Program-made: the position numbers and the translations under genes | DNA from: Chloroflexales bacterium ZM16-3 | Lineage (GTDB): Bacteria > Chloroflexota > Chloroflexia > Chloroflexales > Chloroflexaceae | Assembly (NCBI GenBank): GCA_004138175.2 | Contig: RYFE02000001.1 | Location: forward strand, 331,517 to 395,516 | Length of the DNA stretch: 64,000 nucleotides | Direction of reading: 5' to 3' | The notes under the pieces: model-generated | The model's input: only the letters and a program-made list of their open reading frames with translations | Database searches by the model: none | Told to the model about the DNA's origin: nothing | Part shown: positions 55,017-63,974 of the stretch, piece by piece | How the letters are laid out: each line of letters starts with the position of its first letter | Numbering within the stretch: position 1 is the stretch's first letter

Positions 55017-56267
55017 ATGTTCAAAGAGCAAGTGTTTATGGCCCTCGACAGCCTGGGATCGAACAAGTTTCGCTCTCTCCTGACGATGCTGGGCATTATC
55101 ATTGGCGCGGGCACCCTGGTGGCCGTGCTCTCCCTGGGCAACGCGCTCCAGGGCCAGGTGTTTGAGCAGTTTATCGACCTGGGCACCCGGCGAATCGCTG
55201 TTGGCCCGGGCGACCCCAATGCGAAGGGCGCTCGTGACGTGCCTGGCTACGGGCTGCTCTCCATCCAGGACTACCAGGCACTGGAGCAGGTGGTGGCCGA
55301 GCGCCCTGACCTATTCCGCACCATCGCCCCTGAGATCGCGGTGCCCACCGAGATACGCGCCGGCACTGTGGCCGTGCAGACCTTGCTGATCGGCACGAAT
55401 GATCAGTATAAGGATATCCAGAGCGTGCCGATGGCCCATGGCCGCTTCCTCACCCCCGCCGATGAGGCATCTGGCGCGCGGGTGGGCGTGCTCGGCTCGC
55501 AGGTCGCCGAGGATCTCTTTGGTAAGGATACGGCCGCCCAGGAGGCCGCGATTGGCCGGACGGTCGAGATCAACGGCCAGCCCATCCAGGTGATTGGGAT
55601 CATCCGTGCGAATGGCGGCCCCTACGCCACCGACGGGCGCGTCTTTGCGCCGGTGAGCGCGGTGCGCCTGCGCCTGGTGGGCGGTCTGGATCTGCCAGGG
55701 CGCGGCCTGAAGATGACCGGAATCCTGATCGGCATCCAGAGCGAGCAGCTGGTGGATCAGGCTGGCCATGCGATCAGTAGCGCGCTGCGTGCGGCGCGCG
55801 GCGTCCCCGCCGGTGCGATCGACGACTTCCGCCTGGATCTGCCTACCTCGGCCCTGAGCGTGCTCTCGGGCATCAACGGGGCGATCACCGGCTTTATTGC
55901 GGTGGTGGCCGGGATCAGCCTGGTGGTCGGCGGGATCGGGATCATGAACATCATGCTGGTGGCCGTCACCGAGCGCACCCGCGAGATCGGCGTGCGTAAG
56001 GCGCTGGGGGCCACCGATGGCGATGTGCTCGGCCAGTTCGTGCTAGAGGCGCTGGCGATCAGCCTGGTCGGCAGCCTGATCGGTGTGGGCGGGGCGATTG
56101 GCCTGGTGACGCTGATCGGCCTGGTCTCCGGGATCACGGCGGCGATCTCCTGGGTCGGCGTGGCCCTGGCCCTCGTCTTCGCCTCGGCAATCGGCATCGG
56201 CTTTGGCTTCTACCCGGCCCGCCGGGCTTCCATGCTCCTGCCGATCGAGGCACTGCGCTACGAGTAG
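55017..56267 (+). CDS. ABC transporter permease (MacB/FtsX type)
   Basis: 416 residues. Helix 1 (SLLTMLGIIIGAGTLVAVLS), a large extracytoplasmic domain, then three C-terminal helices with VVGGIGIMNIMLVAVTERTREIGVRKALGA, the FtsX/MacB signature. With the ATPase and adaptor it forms a tripartite efflux system. The gap to the ATPase gene is 159 bases filled by repeats, unusual inside such an operon. Confidence 0.92.
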   Translation: MFKEQVFMALDSLGSNKFRSLLTMLGIIIGAGTLVAVLSLGNALQGQVFEQFIDLGTRRIAVGPGDPNAKGARDVPGYGLLSIQDYQALEQVVAERPDLFRTIAPEIAVPTEIRAGTVAVQTLLIGTNDQYKDIQSVPMAHGRFLTPADEASGARVGVLGSQVAEDLFGKDTAAQEAAIGRTVEINGQPIQVIGIIRANGGPYATDGRVFAPVSAVRLRLVGGLDLPGRGLKMTGILIGIQSEQLVDQAGHAISSALRAARGVPAGAIDDFRLDLPTSALSVLSGINGAITGFIAVVAGISLVVGGIGIMNIMLVAVTERTREIGVRKALGATDGDVLGQFVLEALAISLVGSLIGVGGAIGLVTLIGLVSGITAAISWVGVALALVFASAIGIGFGFYPARRASMLLPIEALRYE

Positions 56268-56388
56268 ATCACAATACCGCAGAAGTAACGCTGTCACCCT
56301 GAGCGAAGCGAAGGGTCCCGGCCGGGATTCTTCGCTTCGCTCAGAATGACAAGATATCCCACAGCGACACTTCTGCGGTATTGCAGTA
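56268..56388. repeat. Dispersed palindrome family A, copy 4 (full length)
   Basis: Most complete copy: outer arms CAATACCGCAGAAGTAACGC and its near-complement ending ACTTCTGCGGTATTG, inner arms GAGCGAAGCGAA and TTCGCTTCGCTC. Confidence 0.85.
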
Positions 56389-56427
56389 GATCACTGAGGC
56401 GCTGTAGATGAGGCGCTGCCGTCTATG

Positions 56428-56469
56428 CAGGCGCGGGCCGACGACAGTTTTGTCGTCGGCCCGCGCCTG
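56428..56469 (+). terminator. Hairpin after the efflux operon
   Basis: Nineteen-base perfect stem (CAGGCGCGGGCCGACGACA with its complement) around GTTT, followed by TGATTGTTTTG. Confidence 0.7.
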
Positions 56470-56619
56470 TGATTGTTTTGTGTGCCCAGAGACACAATCA
56501 GAGGTGGCTTCTTAACGCTCCGTTGCGAAGGGACTTCACCATAATAGATGACCCCTGCTATGCTCAATACATCTCTACTTTTATCGCCCATGATGTGGCA
56601 CGCAGAGAAAGGGGCACTA

Positions 56620-56925
56620 ATGGCCCGTCCGAAACGTCCGCCCCACCCGATGCTACGGGTTGCGCGCGCACATCTGAATAAACTGGCGCCCGAGCTACGG
56701 AATGCTCGGCTGCGTATGCGCCAGCTTGATGGCCCGCCAGGATCGCCGCGCTATGCAGTATCTGTCGATATGTGTGGTGATGTTGCGTCATGTCCGTACC
56801 ATGTCACCGACACCGAGAAATGTCCGATCTTCGCGTGTTCCCAGCGGCGCGCGATCCGGCTCCTCCTCAGCCGTGAGGGCGAGCTGCTCCAGGTGATCAA
56901 TGATGATCTGCGTTGGGAGAAATGA
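56620..56925 (+). CDS. Small protein with four-cysteine motif
   Basis: 101 residues from ATG 56620, GAAAGGGG upstream. A basic N-terminal half (RPKRPPHPMLRVARAHLN) leads to a cysteine set spaced CX5CX9CX4C (CGDVASC, then KCPIFAC), suggesting a metal or iron-sulfur site. No family recognised. A CBS-domain gene follows 12 bases downstream and a UspA gene after that, so it may belong to an energy- or redox-sensing group. Confidence 0.65.
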   Translation: MARPKRPPHPMLRVARAHLNKLAPELRNARLRMRQLDGPPGSPRYAVSVDMCGDVASCPYHVTDTEKCPIFACSQRRAIRLLLSREGELLQVINDDLRWEK

Positions 56926-56937
56926 GAGAGGCGCTCT

Positions 56938-57396
56938 ATGGAGACCGTCAAGGTGTGGATGAGCTCACCAGCGGTTGTTGCACGCGATACGGAGACCCTG
57001 CCGCGTGCCCGTGAGATGCTCGCCGCTGAAGGGATCCGTCGCCTGCCAGTGGTCAATACGACCGGCGATCTCGTTGGGATTGTTACCGAGGGCGATATCA
57101 ACCGGGTCTCAGACTCACCAAACAGCGATGGGCATGCGTATAATCTCTACTATCGCATCCACGACTTGCCGCTGCGCGAGGTTATGCGTCGACCTGTGAT
57201 CACCGTCACCCCGGACACGCCACTGCACGAGGCAGCTCATCTGATGCTCGCTTGGCGGATCACCGGCCTTCCAGTGCTTGAGCACGGCCATATCACCGGG
57301 GTGATCACAGTCTCAGATATGCTGCGGCGGATCATCTGGGATGCGGGCGATGCGGCACCTGGCTTGCTGAGAGAGCGTTCGACCGGCCTTAACTGA
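56938..57396 (+). CDS. CBS-domain pair protein
   Basis: 152 residues, two CBS domains (about 1-60 and 80-140; RLPVVNTTGDLVGIVTEGDI and GLPVLEHGHITGVITVSDM). Such pairs bind adenine nucleotides and regulate enzymes or transporters. No enzyme domain is attached. It is 12 bases after the Cys-motif gene. Confidence 0.92.
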   Translation: METVKVWMSSPAVVARDTETLPRAREMLAAEGIRRLPVVNTTGDLVGIVTEGDINRVSDSPNSDGHAYNLYYRIHDLPLREVMRRPVITVTPDTPLHEAAHLMLAWRITGLPVLEHGHITGVITVSDMLRRIIWDAGDAAPGLLRERSTGLN

Positions 57397-57524
57397 ACCT
57401 ATCCCGCCTTGCTTCTGGGATGTTGGCTGCGCCCCCGTTATGTCGCAGCCAATCGTCCCAGAGGCGAGGACACACGTATTTGCCCTCCCGAGTCACAATG
57501 GAGTTGCTCTGTAAGGAGGTTTGT

Positions 57525-57983
57525 ATGTACCGGCATATCCTTGTCCCGCTCGACGGCTCGGCCCTGGCTGAGCAGGTCCTGCCCCACGTCCACGCCCTGG
57601 CCGCCAATGAGGGCACAACCAAGATCACCCTGCTACGGGCTGTGCCGCCCGTCTTTACCACCAGCGTCGATTACAGCGGCCTGATGGCGAGCGATATTTC
57701 GGACAGCATGATTACCTTGGAGCACGAGGCCGAGGCATACCTGGAGGGCGTGGCCGACACCTTCCGCTCCGAGGGCTACACGGTCAGCACCGAGGTGAGC
57801 GCGATGCCCGCGGCCGAGGCGATCTTGGACTACGCCGAGAGCCAGCACGCCGACCTGATCACGATCGCCACCCACGGGCGCAGCGGGATCAGCCGCTTCG
57901 TGTTCGGCAGCGTCACCCAGAAGGTCGTGCAGACCTGCCCTGTCCCCGTCCTGGTTATGCGGCCCAAGCATGACCCCGAATAG
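57525..57983 (+). CDS. Universal stress protein (UspA family)
   Basis: 152 residues from ATG 57525, supported by TAAGGAGGT. HILVPLDGSALAEQVLPH at the start and the ATP-binding GRSGISRFVFGSVTQKVVQ near the end are the family signature (GX2GX9GS type). It is on the same strand as the CBS gene, 128 bases downstream. Confidence 0.93.
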   Translation: MYRHILVPLDGSALAEQVLPHVHALAANEGTTKITLLRAVPPVFTTSVDYSGLMASDISDSMITLEHEAEAYLEGVADTFRSEGYTVSTEVSAMPAAEAILDYAESQHADLITIATHGRSGISRFVFGSVTQKVVQTCPVPVLVMRPKHDPE

Positions 57984-57989
57984 CTACGA

Positions 57990-58046
57990 ATAAACGAATG
58001 GGGGGAGGGTGGCCATTTTTTGGCCGCCCTCCCCCCATTCGTTTAT
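57990..58046. terminator. Long hairpin between convergent UspA and peptidase genes
   Basis: A 26-base stem with one mismatch and a TTTTT loop, three bases before the facing peptidase stop codon region. It can serve both strands. Confidence 0.75.
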
Positions 58047-58049
58047 CCG

Positions 58050-59138
58050 CTACTTATTCGCTTTCGAGAGCACCTCGCAGGCGTCCTCGGTGATCAGGGC
58101 CAAATCCTCGATCCGCACCCCGCCCCAGCCCTCCAGATAGATTCCTGGCTCGACGCTCATCACATTGCCAGCATGGAGGCGCGGCCCGCTCTGCTCCTTC
58201 CCCGGCGCGGCCCGCCGCAGCGACGGCCCCTCGTGGATGTCAAGCCCGACGCCGTGGCCCAGCCCGTGGCCGAACTTGTCGCCGTAGCCTGCGGCGGCGA
58301 TGTGCTCGCGGGCTAGGGCGTCGGCCGCGTTGCAGCGCAACCCCGGACGCAGCCCGGCCAGCACACGGCCCTGGGCCTCTCGCACGATGTTGTAGATCTC
58401 ATGGAACTGCGCGTCCGGCTCGCCCAGGCAGACGGTGCGGGTCAGGTCGGCGTGGTAGCCATCGACCAGGGCACCCATGTCGATGATGATCGGTCGTCCC
58501 ACGCCGAGGGGCTCGTTGCCGGGGCGGGCGTGGGGCAGAGCGCTGTTCGGCCCGGCGGCCACGATGATCGGGAAGGAGAGCCCGTCGGCACCGCGCTCGC
58601 GCATGGCCACCTCCAGCATCCATGCCGCCTGGCGCTCGGTCATCTCTGGGCGCAGCTGGGGGATCACCGCCGTGATCGCCTCGTCTGTGATCGCGATGGC
58701 CTTGCGCAGGGTGGCCAACTCCTCAGCGTCCTTCACTTCGCGCAGCGCCTCGACCACGCCCTCAGCTGGCTCAAGCTCCACCGGCGTATCGAACAGGGCT
58801 CTGGCGAACTCGTAGTGCTGTGCCACGCTGACGTGGGCCGCCTCGAAGGCCACCTGGCGCAGGCCGAGCTCGGTGGCCGCCTCGGTCAGCAGGTCGGCCA
58901 TGGGGTGGTCGGGGTTGACGATCTCGCGCAGCTCGAAGTCGGGGGACTCGCGCCCGGCCTGGATGACATAGCGCCCGTCAGTGAAGAGCAGCGCCGCATC
59001 GGCGGTGATCAGCAGCGCGCCGTTCGAGCCGCTGAAGCCGCTGATGTAGCGCCGGTTGGCTGGCGAGCTTACCAGCAGCGCCGGCAGCCCGCGCTCGCCT
59101 AGTGCCGCCCGCAGGCGGGTGAGTCGGTTATGCGACAT
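58050..59138 (-). CDS. Xaa-Pro aminopeptidase (M24 family)
   Basis: 362 residues. N-terminal creatinase-type domain (ALLVSSPANRRYISGFSGSN), then the pita-bread catalytic domain with metal ligands in DMGALVDGYHADLTRT, GHGLGHGVGLDIHE, and VEPGIYLEGWGGVRIED. It should cleave N-terminal residues before proline. The M20 peptidase gene ends three bases upstream, so the two are co-transcribed. Confidence 0.93.
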   Translation of the reverse strand: MSHNRLTRLRAALGERGLPALLVSSPANRRYISGFSGSNGALLITADAALLFTDGRYVIQAGRESPDFELREIVNPDHPMADLLTEAATELGLRQVAFEAAHVSVAQHYEFARALFDTPVELEPAEGVVEALREVKDAEELATLRKAIAITDEAITAVIPQLRPEMTERQAAWMLEVAMRERGADGLSFPIIVAAGPNSALPHARPGNEPLGVGRPIIIDMGALVDGYHADLTRTVCLGEPDAQFHEIYNIVREAQGRVLAGLRPGLRCNAADALAREHIAAAGYGDKFGHGLGHGVGLDIHEGPSLRRAAPGKEQSGPRLHAGNVMSVEPGIYLEGWGGVRIEDLALITEDACEVLSKANK

Positions 59139-59141
59139 TGC

Positions 59142-60428
59142 CTATGATCCTTCTTCGGCCACTCCGCAGAAGCGCAGCGCCGTCAGCGCGAGGGTGCGCG
59201 CCACCGCGCGCAGATCCTCCACATCCACATACTCGTCGGGGCGGTGGGCGCGGCGCACATCGCCGGGGCCGAACAGCACCGTGGGCACGCCGCTCACATT
59301 CACCAGCAGGCGCATGTCGGCCCCGTAGGTCATGCCCTCCAGGACAGCCGGGGCACCGGTGGCATCGGCGAAGGCGGCGGCCACACCCGAGACGACCGGG
59401 TGGTCTGTGGGCGTGGCGGCGGGGTCGAAGGTGCCGCCCCACCACTCCAGCACGGGCGGGTGGGCGCGCAGCCAGGGGTCGGCCTCAACGGCCTGGGCCA
59501 CGGCCTGCTCAAGCTCGCGCCGGGCGGCCATCGGGTCCTCGCCGATCGCGATACCGTAGCGCCCCTCGGCGACGAGCGACTCGGCCACGGAGGAGGGCCA
59601 GTCGCCGGCGCGGACGGTGCCGATGCAGATCGCGTTGGGCAGGGTGTAGCGGGCGAAGAGCGGGCCGCTGTCGCGGGCGTTGCGCGTGCGCTCCAGCTCT
59701 AGGATGGCCTGCTGGAGCTGATAATACAGCTCGATTGCGCTGACACCCTCCTCGCGCACGCAGCCGTGGGCCGCGAGGCCGTAGACGGTGAGGCGGAAGT
59801 TGTGCGCGCCAGCCTGGGCCGGGGCCACGCGCAGCTGGGTGGGCTCGACCACCACAGCCGCGTCGGCGGTGTGGCCGCGCAGGATGCTGGCCAGGGTGCC
59901 AAGCCCGCCGTCCTCCTCGCCGACCACGCTCTGGATTTTCAGGTCGCCGCGCAGGCTCACCCCAGCGTCGCGGATGGCCTTGGCGGCGAAGATCGCGCAG
60001 CACAGGCCGCCCTTCATATCGAGGGCACCGCGCCCGTAGACCCGGCCATTGGCCAGGGTGCCGCGCCATGGCGGGAAGCTCCAGTTGGCCTCGTCGCCGG
60101 CGGGCACCACATCGACGTGGCCGTTGAAGAGCAGGCTGGGGCCGTCGCCGACGCCCTTCAGGCTGCCGACCACGCCGAGGGCGCGCGGGCGCTCGACCTC
60201 CCATGAGCATGCGGGGTGGGCGTATGCCTGGGCCAGGTCGATCTCCCAGCGGTCGACGTCGAGGCCGCAGCGGGCCATCTGGCCCGCCACGTGATCCTGG
60301 GCGTCGTTCTCCTCGGGGGTGCCGTCGAGGCTGCGCACGGCCACCAGGTCGCAGAGGTAGGTCAGCAGGGCGTCCATGTCGATGGCGGCGAGGACACGGG
60401 ACTCGGTTTCGGTGAGGTGCGTTGTCAT
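59142..60428 (-). CDS. M20-family metallopeptidase (ArgE/DapE type)
   Basis: 428 residues. Metal site motifs GHVDVVPAGD, GRGALDMKGGL and VGEEDGGLGT, plus the dimerisation insert. Substrate undecided: ArgE, DapE or a general aminoacylase or dipeptidase are possible. First gene of a pair with the M24 peptidase, suggesting peptide or N-acylated amino-acid breakdown. Confidence 0.88.
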   Translation of the reverse strand: MTTHLTETESRVLAAIDMDALLTYLCDLVAVRSLDGTPEENDAQDHVAGQMARCGLDVDRWEIDLAQAYAHPACSWEVERPRALGVVGSLKGVGDGPSLLFNGHVDVVPAGDEANWSFPPWRGTLANGRVYGRGALDMKGGLCCAIFAAKAIRDAGVSLRGDLKIQSVVGEEDGGLGTLASILRGHTADAAVVVEPTQLRVAPAQAGAHNFRLTVYGLAAHGCVREEGVSAIELYYQLQQAILELERTRNARDSGPLFARYTLPNAICIGTVRAGDWPSSVAESLVAEGRYGIAIGEDPMAARRELEQAVAQAVEADPWLRAHPPVLEWWGGTFDPAATPTDHPVVSGVAAAFADATGAPAVLEGMTYGADMRLLVNVSGVPTVLFGPGDVRRAHRPDEYVDVEDLRAVARTLALTALRFCGVAEEGS

Positions 60429-60468
60429 ATGGTTATGGGGGGCAGGGCTGTTCCAGCGGTGCTAATCG

Positions 60469-60535
60469 GCCCTCACCCCCGCCGCTGGCGCGGCACCCCC
60501 TCTCCCTTAAAGGGAGAGGGGGCAGGGGGTGAGGG
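60469..60535. repeat. CTCTCCC-type palindrome outside genes
   Basis: CCCTCACCCCC to CCCCCTCTCCCTT pairs with AAGGGAGAGGGGG to GGGGGTGAGGG. A related copy is translated inside the glycosyltransferase gene at 35050-35101. Confidence 0.75.
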
Positions 60536-60575
60536 TTGACCGGCGGCACTATGTAACGTACCCGCGAACCTTGCC

Positions 60576-61925
60576 TTATCCGCGGATGATCGCCAGCACC
60601 TCGTCTCGCTTCTGCTCCATATCCTCGGCGGAGGTGATCGACTCCAGGTTCAGGCGCATCAGCGGCTCGGTGTTGGAGGTGCGCACGTTGAAGTGCCAGG
60701 TGTCGTAGCTGACCGAGATCCCGTCGATATGCTCGATCTTCGCGTCGGGGTAGCGCTCGGCCAGGGCGGCCAGGCGGCCCTGCGGGTCGGCCACCTTCGA
60801 GTTGATCTCGCCGGAGATGAAGTACTTCGACTCAAGCTCGCCGAGCAGCTGCGACATCTTCACGCCGCGCTTGGCCAGAAGCTCCATGATGTAGAGCGAG
60901 GGGACGAGGCCCGAGTCGGCGAAGTTGAATGCCTTGAAGTAGTAGTGGCCCGAGACCTCGCCGGCGAAGATGGCGTCCTCATCGGCCATGCGGCGCTTGA
61001 TGAAGGCGTGGCCGACCCGCTCGATCAGCGGGGTGCCGCCGTCGGCCTTGATCCCGTCGGGCACGGCCCAGGAGGCGCGCACGTCGTAGAGGATCTTAGA
61101 GTTGGGCTCTTTCTCTAGCAGATAGCGGCCGAGGATAGCGGTCAGGAAGTCGCCGGAGATAAAGTCGCCCCGGTCGTCGATGGCGAAGAAGCGGTCGCCA
61201 TCGCCATCGAAGGCAAAGCCAATATCGGCCCCCTCATCCTTCACGCGCTGCTGAAGCTCGGCGCGGTTCTCGGGCTGGAGCGGGTCGAGCCCGTGGTTGG
61301 GCAGGGTGCCGTCCGGGTCGAGGTAGAGCCCGATCAGCTCGATCGGCAGGTGCGCGTAGACCTCCGAGAGGATGGGGCCGACCATGCCGTTGCCGGTGTC
61401 GGCGACCACCTTCAGCTTGCGGCTAGCCAGCGAGTCCACATCGATCAGCGAGAGCACCTTCTCGATGAACTGATCCTTGAAGTCGTAGGGGTTGACCGAG
61501 CCGTGGCGGTGCGGGATGGGGAACGCCTCGCTCTCCACCAGCTTGCGCAGATCCTGGATGCCCTCGTCGCCGCTGAGCAGGTAGGGCATGTGGCGCACCA
61601 TCTTGAAGCCGTTGTACTGCTTGGGGTTGTGCGATGCCGTGACCATCATGCCCGGCCAGCCGAGCTGGGTGCATGCGTAGTAGTACTGGTCGGTGCTGAC
61701 CATGCCGATATCGGCCACGTCGGCGCCCTGGGTGGTGATGCCGCGCACGACAGCGTCGAAGATCGCGGGGCCAGAGGTGCGCATGTCCCGCCCGACGATC
61801 ACGTGTTGCGCGCCAAGGAAGGTGACGAAGGCCCGGCCGATCAGGTAGGCCACATCCTCGTTCAGTTCGGTCGGGTAGATGCCGCGGATATCGTACGCTT
61901 TGAAGATCCCTGGGTTGACCTGCAT
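60576..61925 (-). CDS. Phosphomannomutase/phosphoglucomutase
   Basis: 449 residues from ATG 61925 (TAGGAGC upstream). AYDIRGIYPTELNED at the start, active-site serine in VTASHNPKQYNGFK, metal loop FDGDGDRFFAID, and sugar-binding loop AGEVSGHYYFK all match the ManB/AlgC group. It supplies mannose-1-phosphate or glucose-1-phosphate for polysaccharide synthesis. Confidence 0.95.
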   Translation of the reverse strand: MQVNPGIFKAYDIRGIYPTELNEDVAYLIGRAFVTFLGAQHVIVGRDMRTSGPAIFDAVVRGITTQGADVADIGMVSTDQYYYACTQLGWPGMMVTASHNPKQYNGFKMVRHMPYLLSGDEGIQDLRKLVESEAFPIPHRHGSVNPYDFKDQFIEKVLSLIDVDSLASRKLKVVADTGNGMVGPILSEVYAHLPIELIGLYLDPDGTLPNHGLDPLQPENRAELQQRVKDEGADIGFAFDGDGDRFFAIDDRGDFISGDFLTAILGRYLLEKEPNSKILYDVRASWAVPDGIKADGGTPLIERVGHAFIKRRMADEDAIFAGEVSGHYYFKAFNFADSGLVPSLYIMELLAKRGVKMSQLLGELESKYFISGEINSKVADPQGRLAALAERYPDAKIEHIDGISVSYDTWHFNVRTSNTEPLMRLNLESITSAEDMEQKRDEVLAIIRG

Positions 61926-61973
61926 AAGAGCTCCTATAGAAAGGTTAGACGGGTGTACCATCCCCAAAGGTGA

Positions 61974-63650
61974 CTATTCTTCCCACACATCCTCGTCCTC
62001 GTCCTCCTCGCCCTCATACTGGGGCAAGGTACCGCCGTGCTCGCCAACGACGCGCGGGTACATCCCTGGGGGTGCCTTGGGGTTGATCTTCATCACCTGG
62101 ATGTCGAAGAGGTGGTCGTCGCCAAAGTCGAAGAGGTAGAGAAACTTCTGCTTGGTGCGCAGCCCCAGCTCGCCGAGCGTCACCCTATCGGCGCGGCGGC
62201 GGGCGTCGGCCCCGGGCGAGCCGATCTCATTCTTGGTGTCGTAGGGCCGCTTGCCCATGTAGAATGAGTAGAGGTGGTCGTTGTCCCAGGCGAAGGCGCG
62301 CTGGATGGCCAGGTGCAGGTCGCTGAGGAGCTGGTCGTCGGCGACCTCGATCTCGCGCCAGAACTCGGGCTTGTAGCGGTAGGCGACGCGCAGCACGAGG
62401 GTGCGGCAATCGCCGACATGCGGCTCGGGCGAGGGGAGCGCGGTGATCGTATCGAACTCCTCGTCGAGCATCGCCTCGTAGGCCGGGTCGATCGTCACCA
62501 GGCCCAGCTCGGCACCGTGCTCGATCCAGTCGAGGATCTCGTCCTCATCGCCGAAGAGCTCGACGAGTTGGCTGGCCAGGTAGGTGTGGCCAGTGGGCGA
62601 GGGCAGCGAGAGGGCAGCGAAGATGGTGGTGATCGCCGGGAGGAGCGGGTCGTCATCGGGCACGCGCGTGTCTGGGCTCTGGAGGATCGCGTCGATGCGG
62701 GCCTGGAGCAGCTGCGGGTCGACGCCGAGGTCGCCCTGATAGCTGCCGTGCTCGCCGACGGTGATGATCGGCCCCTCATCCTCACCGGCGTGGCCGCTTA
62801 GACCGAATACATCGACCGGGCTACCGCCGAGCAAGGCGTCGTAGTAGGCGATCGGCACCTTGCCCCCGCCGCCAATCATCACCGGCGAGGCATCGTACTC
62901 ATCGACGAGCGGCCCCCAGACATCGAAGGTCCACAGCTCGCCGAAGGGCGGCGGGGCGGGGATCTGGTGGAAGATACCGCTGACATTGAGGTGGCCGGCC
63001 ATCTCCCAGATCGTGCTCTGGCCGCGAGTGCGGCGCATATAGCCCAGGGCGGCCGCGACCACCTGCGCGCCCCGCTCGGCGATGGCGGCCTCATCGCGGG
63101 CGGCGGCGGGCTCGTAGCTCAGGCCGTAGCGGCGGGCATCGGCGTCGATCACGCTGAGCAGCAGGCTATCGCCGGGCCGGGCGCCCTGGCGATCAAGCCA
63201 CTCCCCGAAGGCGTCGGGCATGCGGAGCGGGTCATTGTCGAAGGGGCTGGAGATCGGCTCGACCTCCAGGGTCGGCCCGCCGGTCAGCTCAAAGCGGGGC
63301 GTGCCCTTCACGCCGTACTTGTAGTCGCCCGGCCCGTTGGGCTGGAGCAGGTCGCGCTGGAGATGGTCGATCTCTAGGATGAGCTTCGCTATGTCATCAT
63401 CGCGGATGACGACGCGCTGGATGACGCCATTGATCATGCGGCTCTTCCAGCCATAGCCCTGCTCGGGCGTGAAGATGATCGCGGTGCTCTGGCCAATTGC
63501 GGCGCGGACAGTATTCTTGAGGTTTTTGGTGCTCTCGCCGCCAGAGAGATCAAGGACGCGGGCGACGATCTGGTCTATCGTCAGCGTCTCGGCGGCCTCG
63601 CGGACAGCCTGGTGGATCAGCTCGGTGAAACTCGTCTTTGGCTTTGCCAT
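61974..63650 (-). CDS. Large pRiA4b ORF-3-like protein
   Basis: 558 residues from ATG 63650 (GGGAG nine bases upstream; ATG 63656 is an alternative). The C-terminal 160 residues match the pRiA4b ORF-3 family (LHLAIQRAFAWDNDHLYSFY, FLYLFDFGDDHLFDIQVMK). The N-terminal 80 residues look like a HARE-type helix-turn-helix domain (FTELIHQAVREAAETLTIDQ). The middle is unassigned. The stop is 48 bases before the mutase gene, possibly one unit. An acidic tail ends the protein (GEEDEDEDVWEE). Confidence 0.75.
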   Translation of the reverse strand: MAKPKTSFTELIHQAVREAAETLTIDQIVARVLDLSGGESTKNLKNTVRAAIGQSTAIIFTPEQGYGWKSRMINGVIQRVVIRDDDIAKLILEIDHLQRDLLQPNGPGDYKYGVKGTPRFELTGGPTLEVEPISSPFDNDPLRMPDAFGEWLDRQGARPGDSLLLSVIDADARRYGLSYEPAAARDEAAIAERGAQVVAAALGYMRRTRGQSTIWEMAGHLNVSGIFHQIPAPPPFGELWTFDVWGPLVDEYDASPVMIGGGGKVPIAYYDALLGGSPVDVFGLSGHAGEDEGPIITVGEHGSYQGDLGVDPQLLQARIDAILQSPDTRVPDDDPLLPAITTIFAALSLPSPTGHTYLASQLVELFGDEDEILDWIEHGAELGLVTIDPAYEAMLDEEFDTITALPSPEPHVGDCRTLVLRVAYRYKPEFWREIEVADDQLLSDLHLAIQRAFAWDNDHLYSFYMGKRPYDTKNEIGSPGADARRRADRVTLGELGLRTKQKFLYLFDFGDDHLFDIQVMKINPKAPPGMYPRVVGEHGGTLPQYEGEEDEDEDVWEE

Positions 63651-63692
63651 GGGCATTGCTCCCGCTACGCTGCTCCTGCGGGAACTATACCA

Positions 63693-63722
63693 CAACAGGG
63701 GACAGGGGGCAGGGGACAGGGA
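63693..63722. repeat. Heptad array upstream of the pRiA4b-like gene
   Basis: Units ACAGGGG, ACAGGGG, GCAGGGG, ACAGGGA, single direction. Confidence 0.75.
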
Positions 63723-63827
63723 GCCTTGCGCTATGCCGAACGGTAAAGCTCTCTGAGAGCTTGTCTGATGCGCTAAAAGCCATTGTATGGTGTAGGCAGG
63801 CACATGCTGCACCATAGAAGTAACGCA

Positions 63828-63974
63828 TCATCCCTCGGCCACCCACGCCAGCAACTGCGGGTCGGCCTGTAAAATCTCTTGAGCCTGGATAAGCAGCTGG
63901 TGGGTGCGACCAACGCTCAGGCTCATACGTGCGCTGATCTCGCGGATTGTCTGCTGCTCAACCTTACCGTTCGC
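63828..63974 (-). pseudogene. Possible helix-turn-helix gene remnant
   Basis: The minus strand reads VEQQTIREISARMSLSVGRT followed by HQLLIQAQEILQADPQLLAW and a stop at 63828. TAA at 63977-63975 precedes it in frame. The pattern of a helix-turn-helix followed by a helix is clear, but only 48 codons remain. It is either a 3' gene fragment with an upstream frameshift or a very small protein starting at the internal methionine. Confidence 0.35.

Larger units (their letters stand above)
56268..56619. other. 352-base gap with a family-A palindrome and a terminator
   Basis: Family-A copy 4 (56268-56388) is followed by the hairpin at 56428-56469, then about 140 bases of unassigned sequence leading to the small Cys-motif gene. 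No promoter could be assigned with confidence. Confidence 0.6.
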
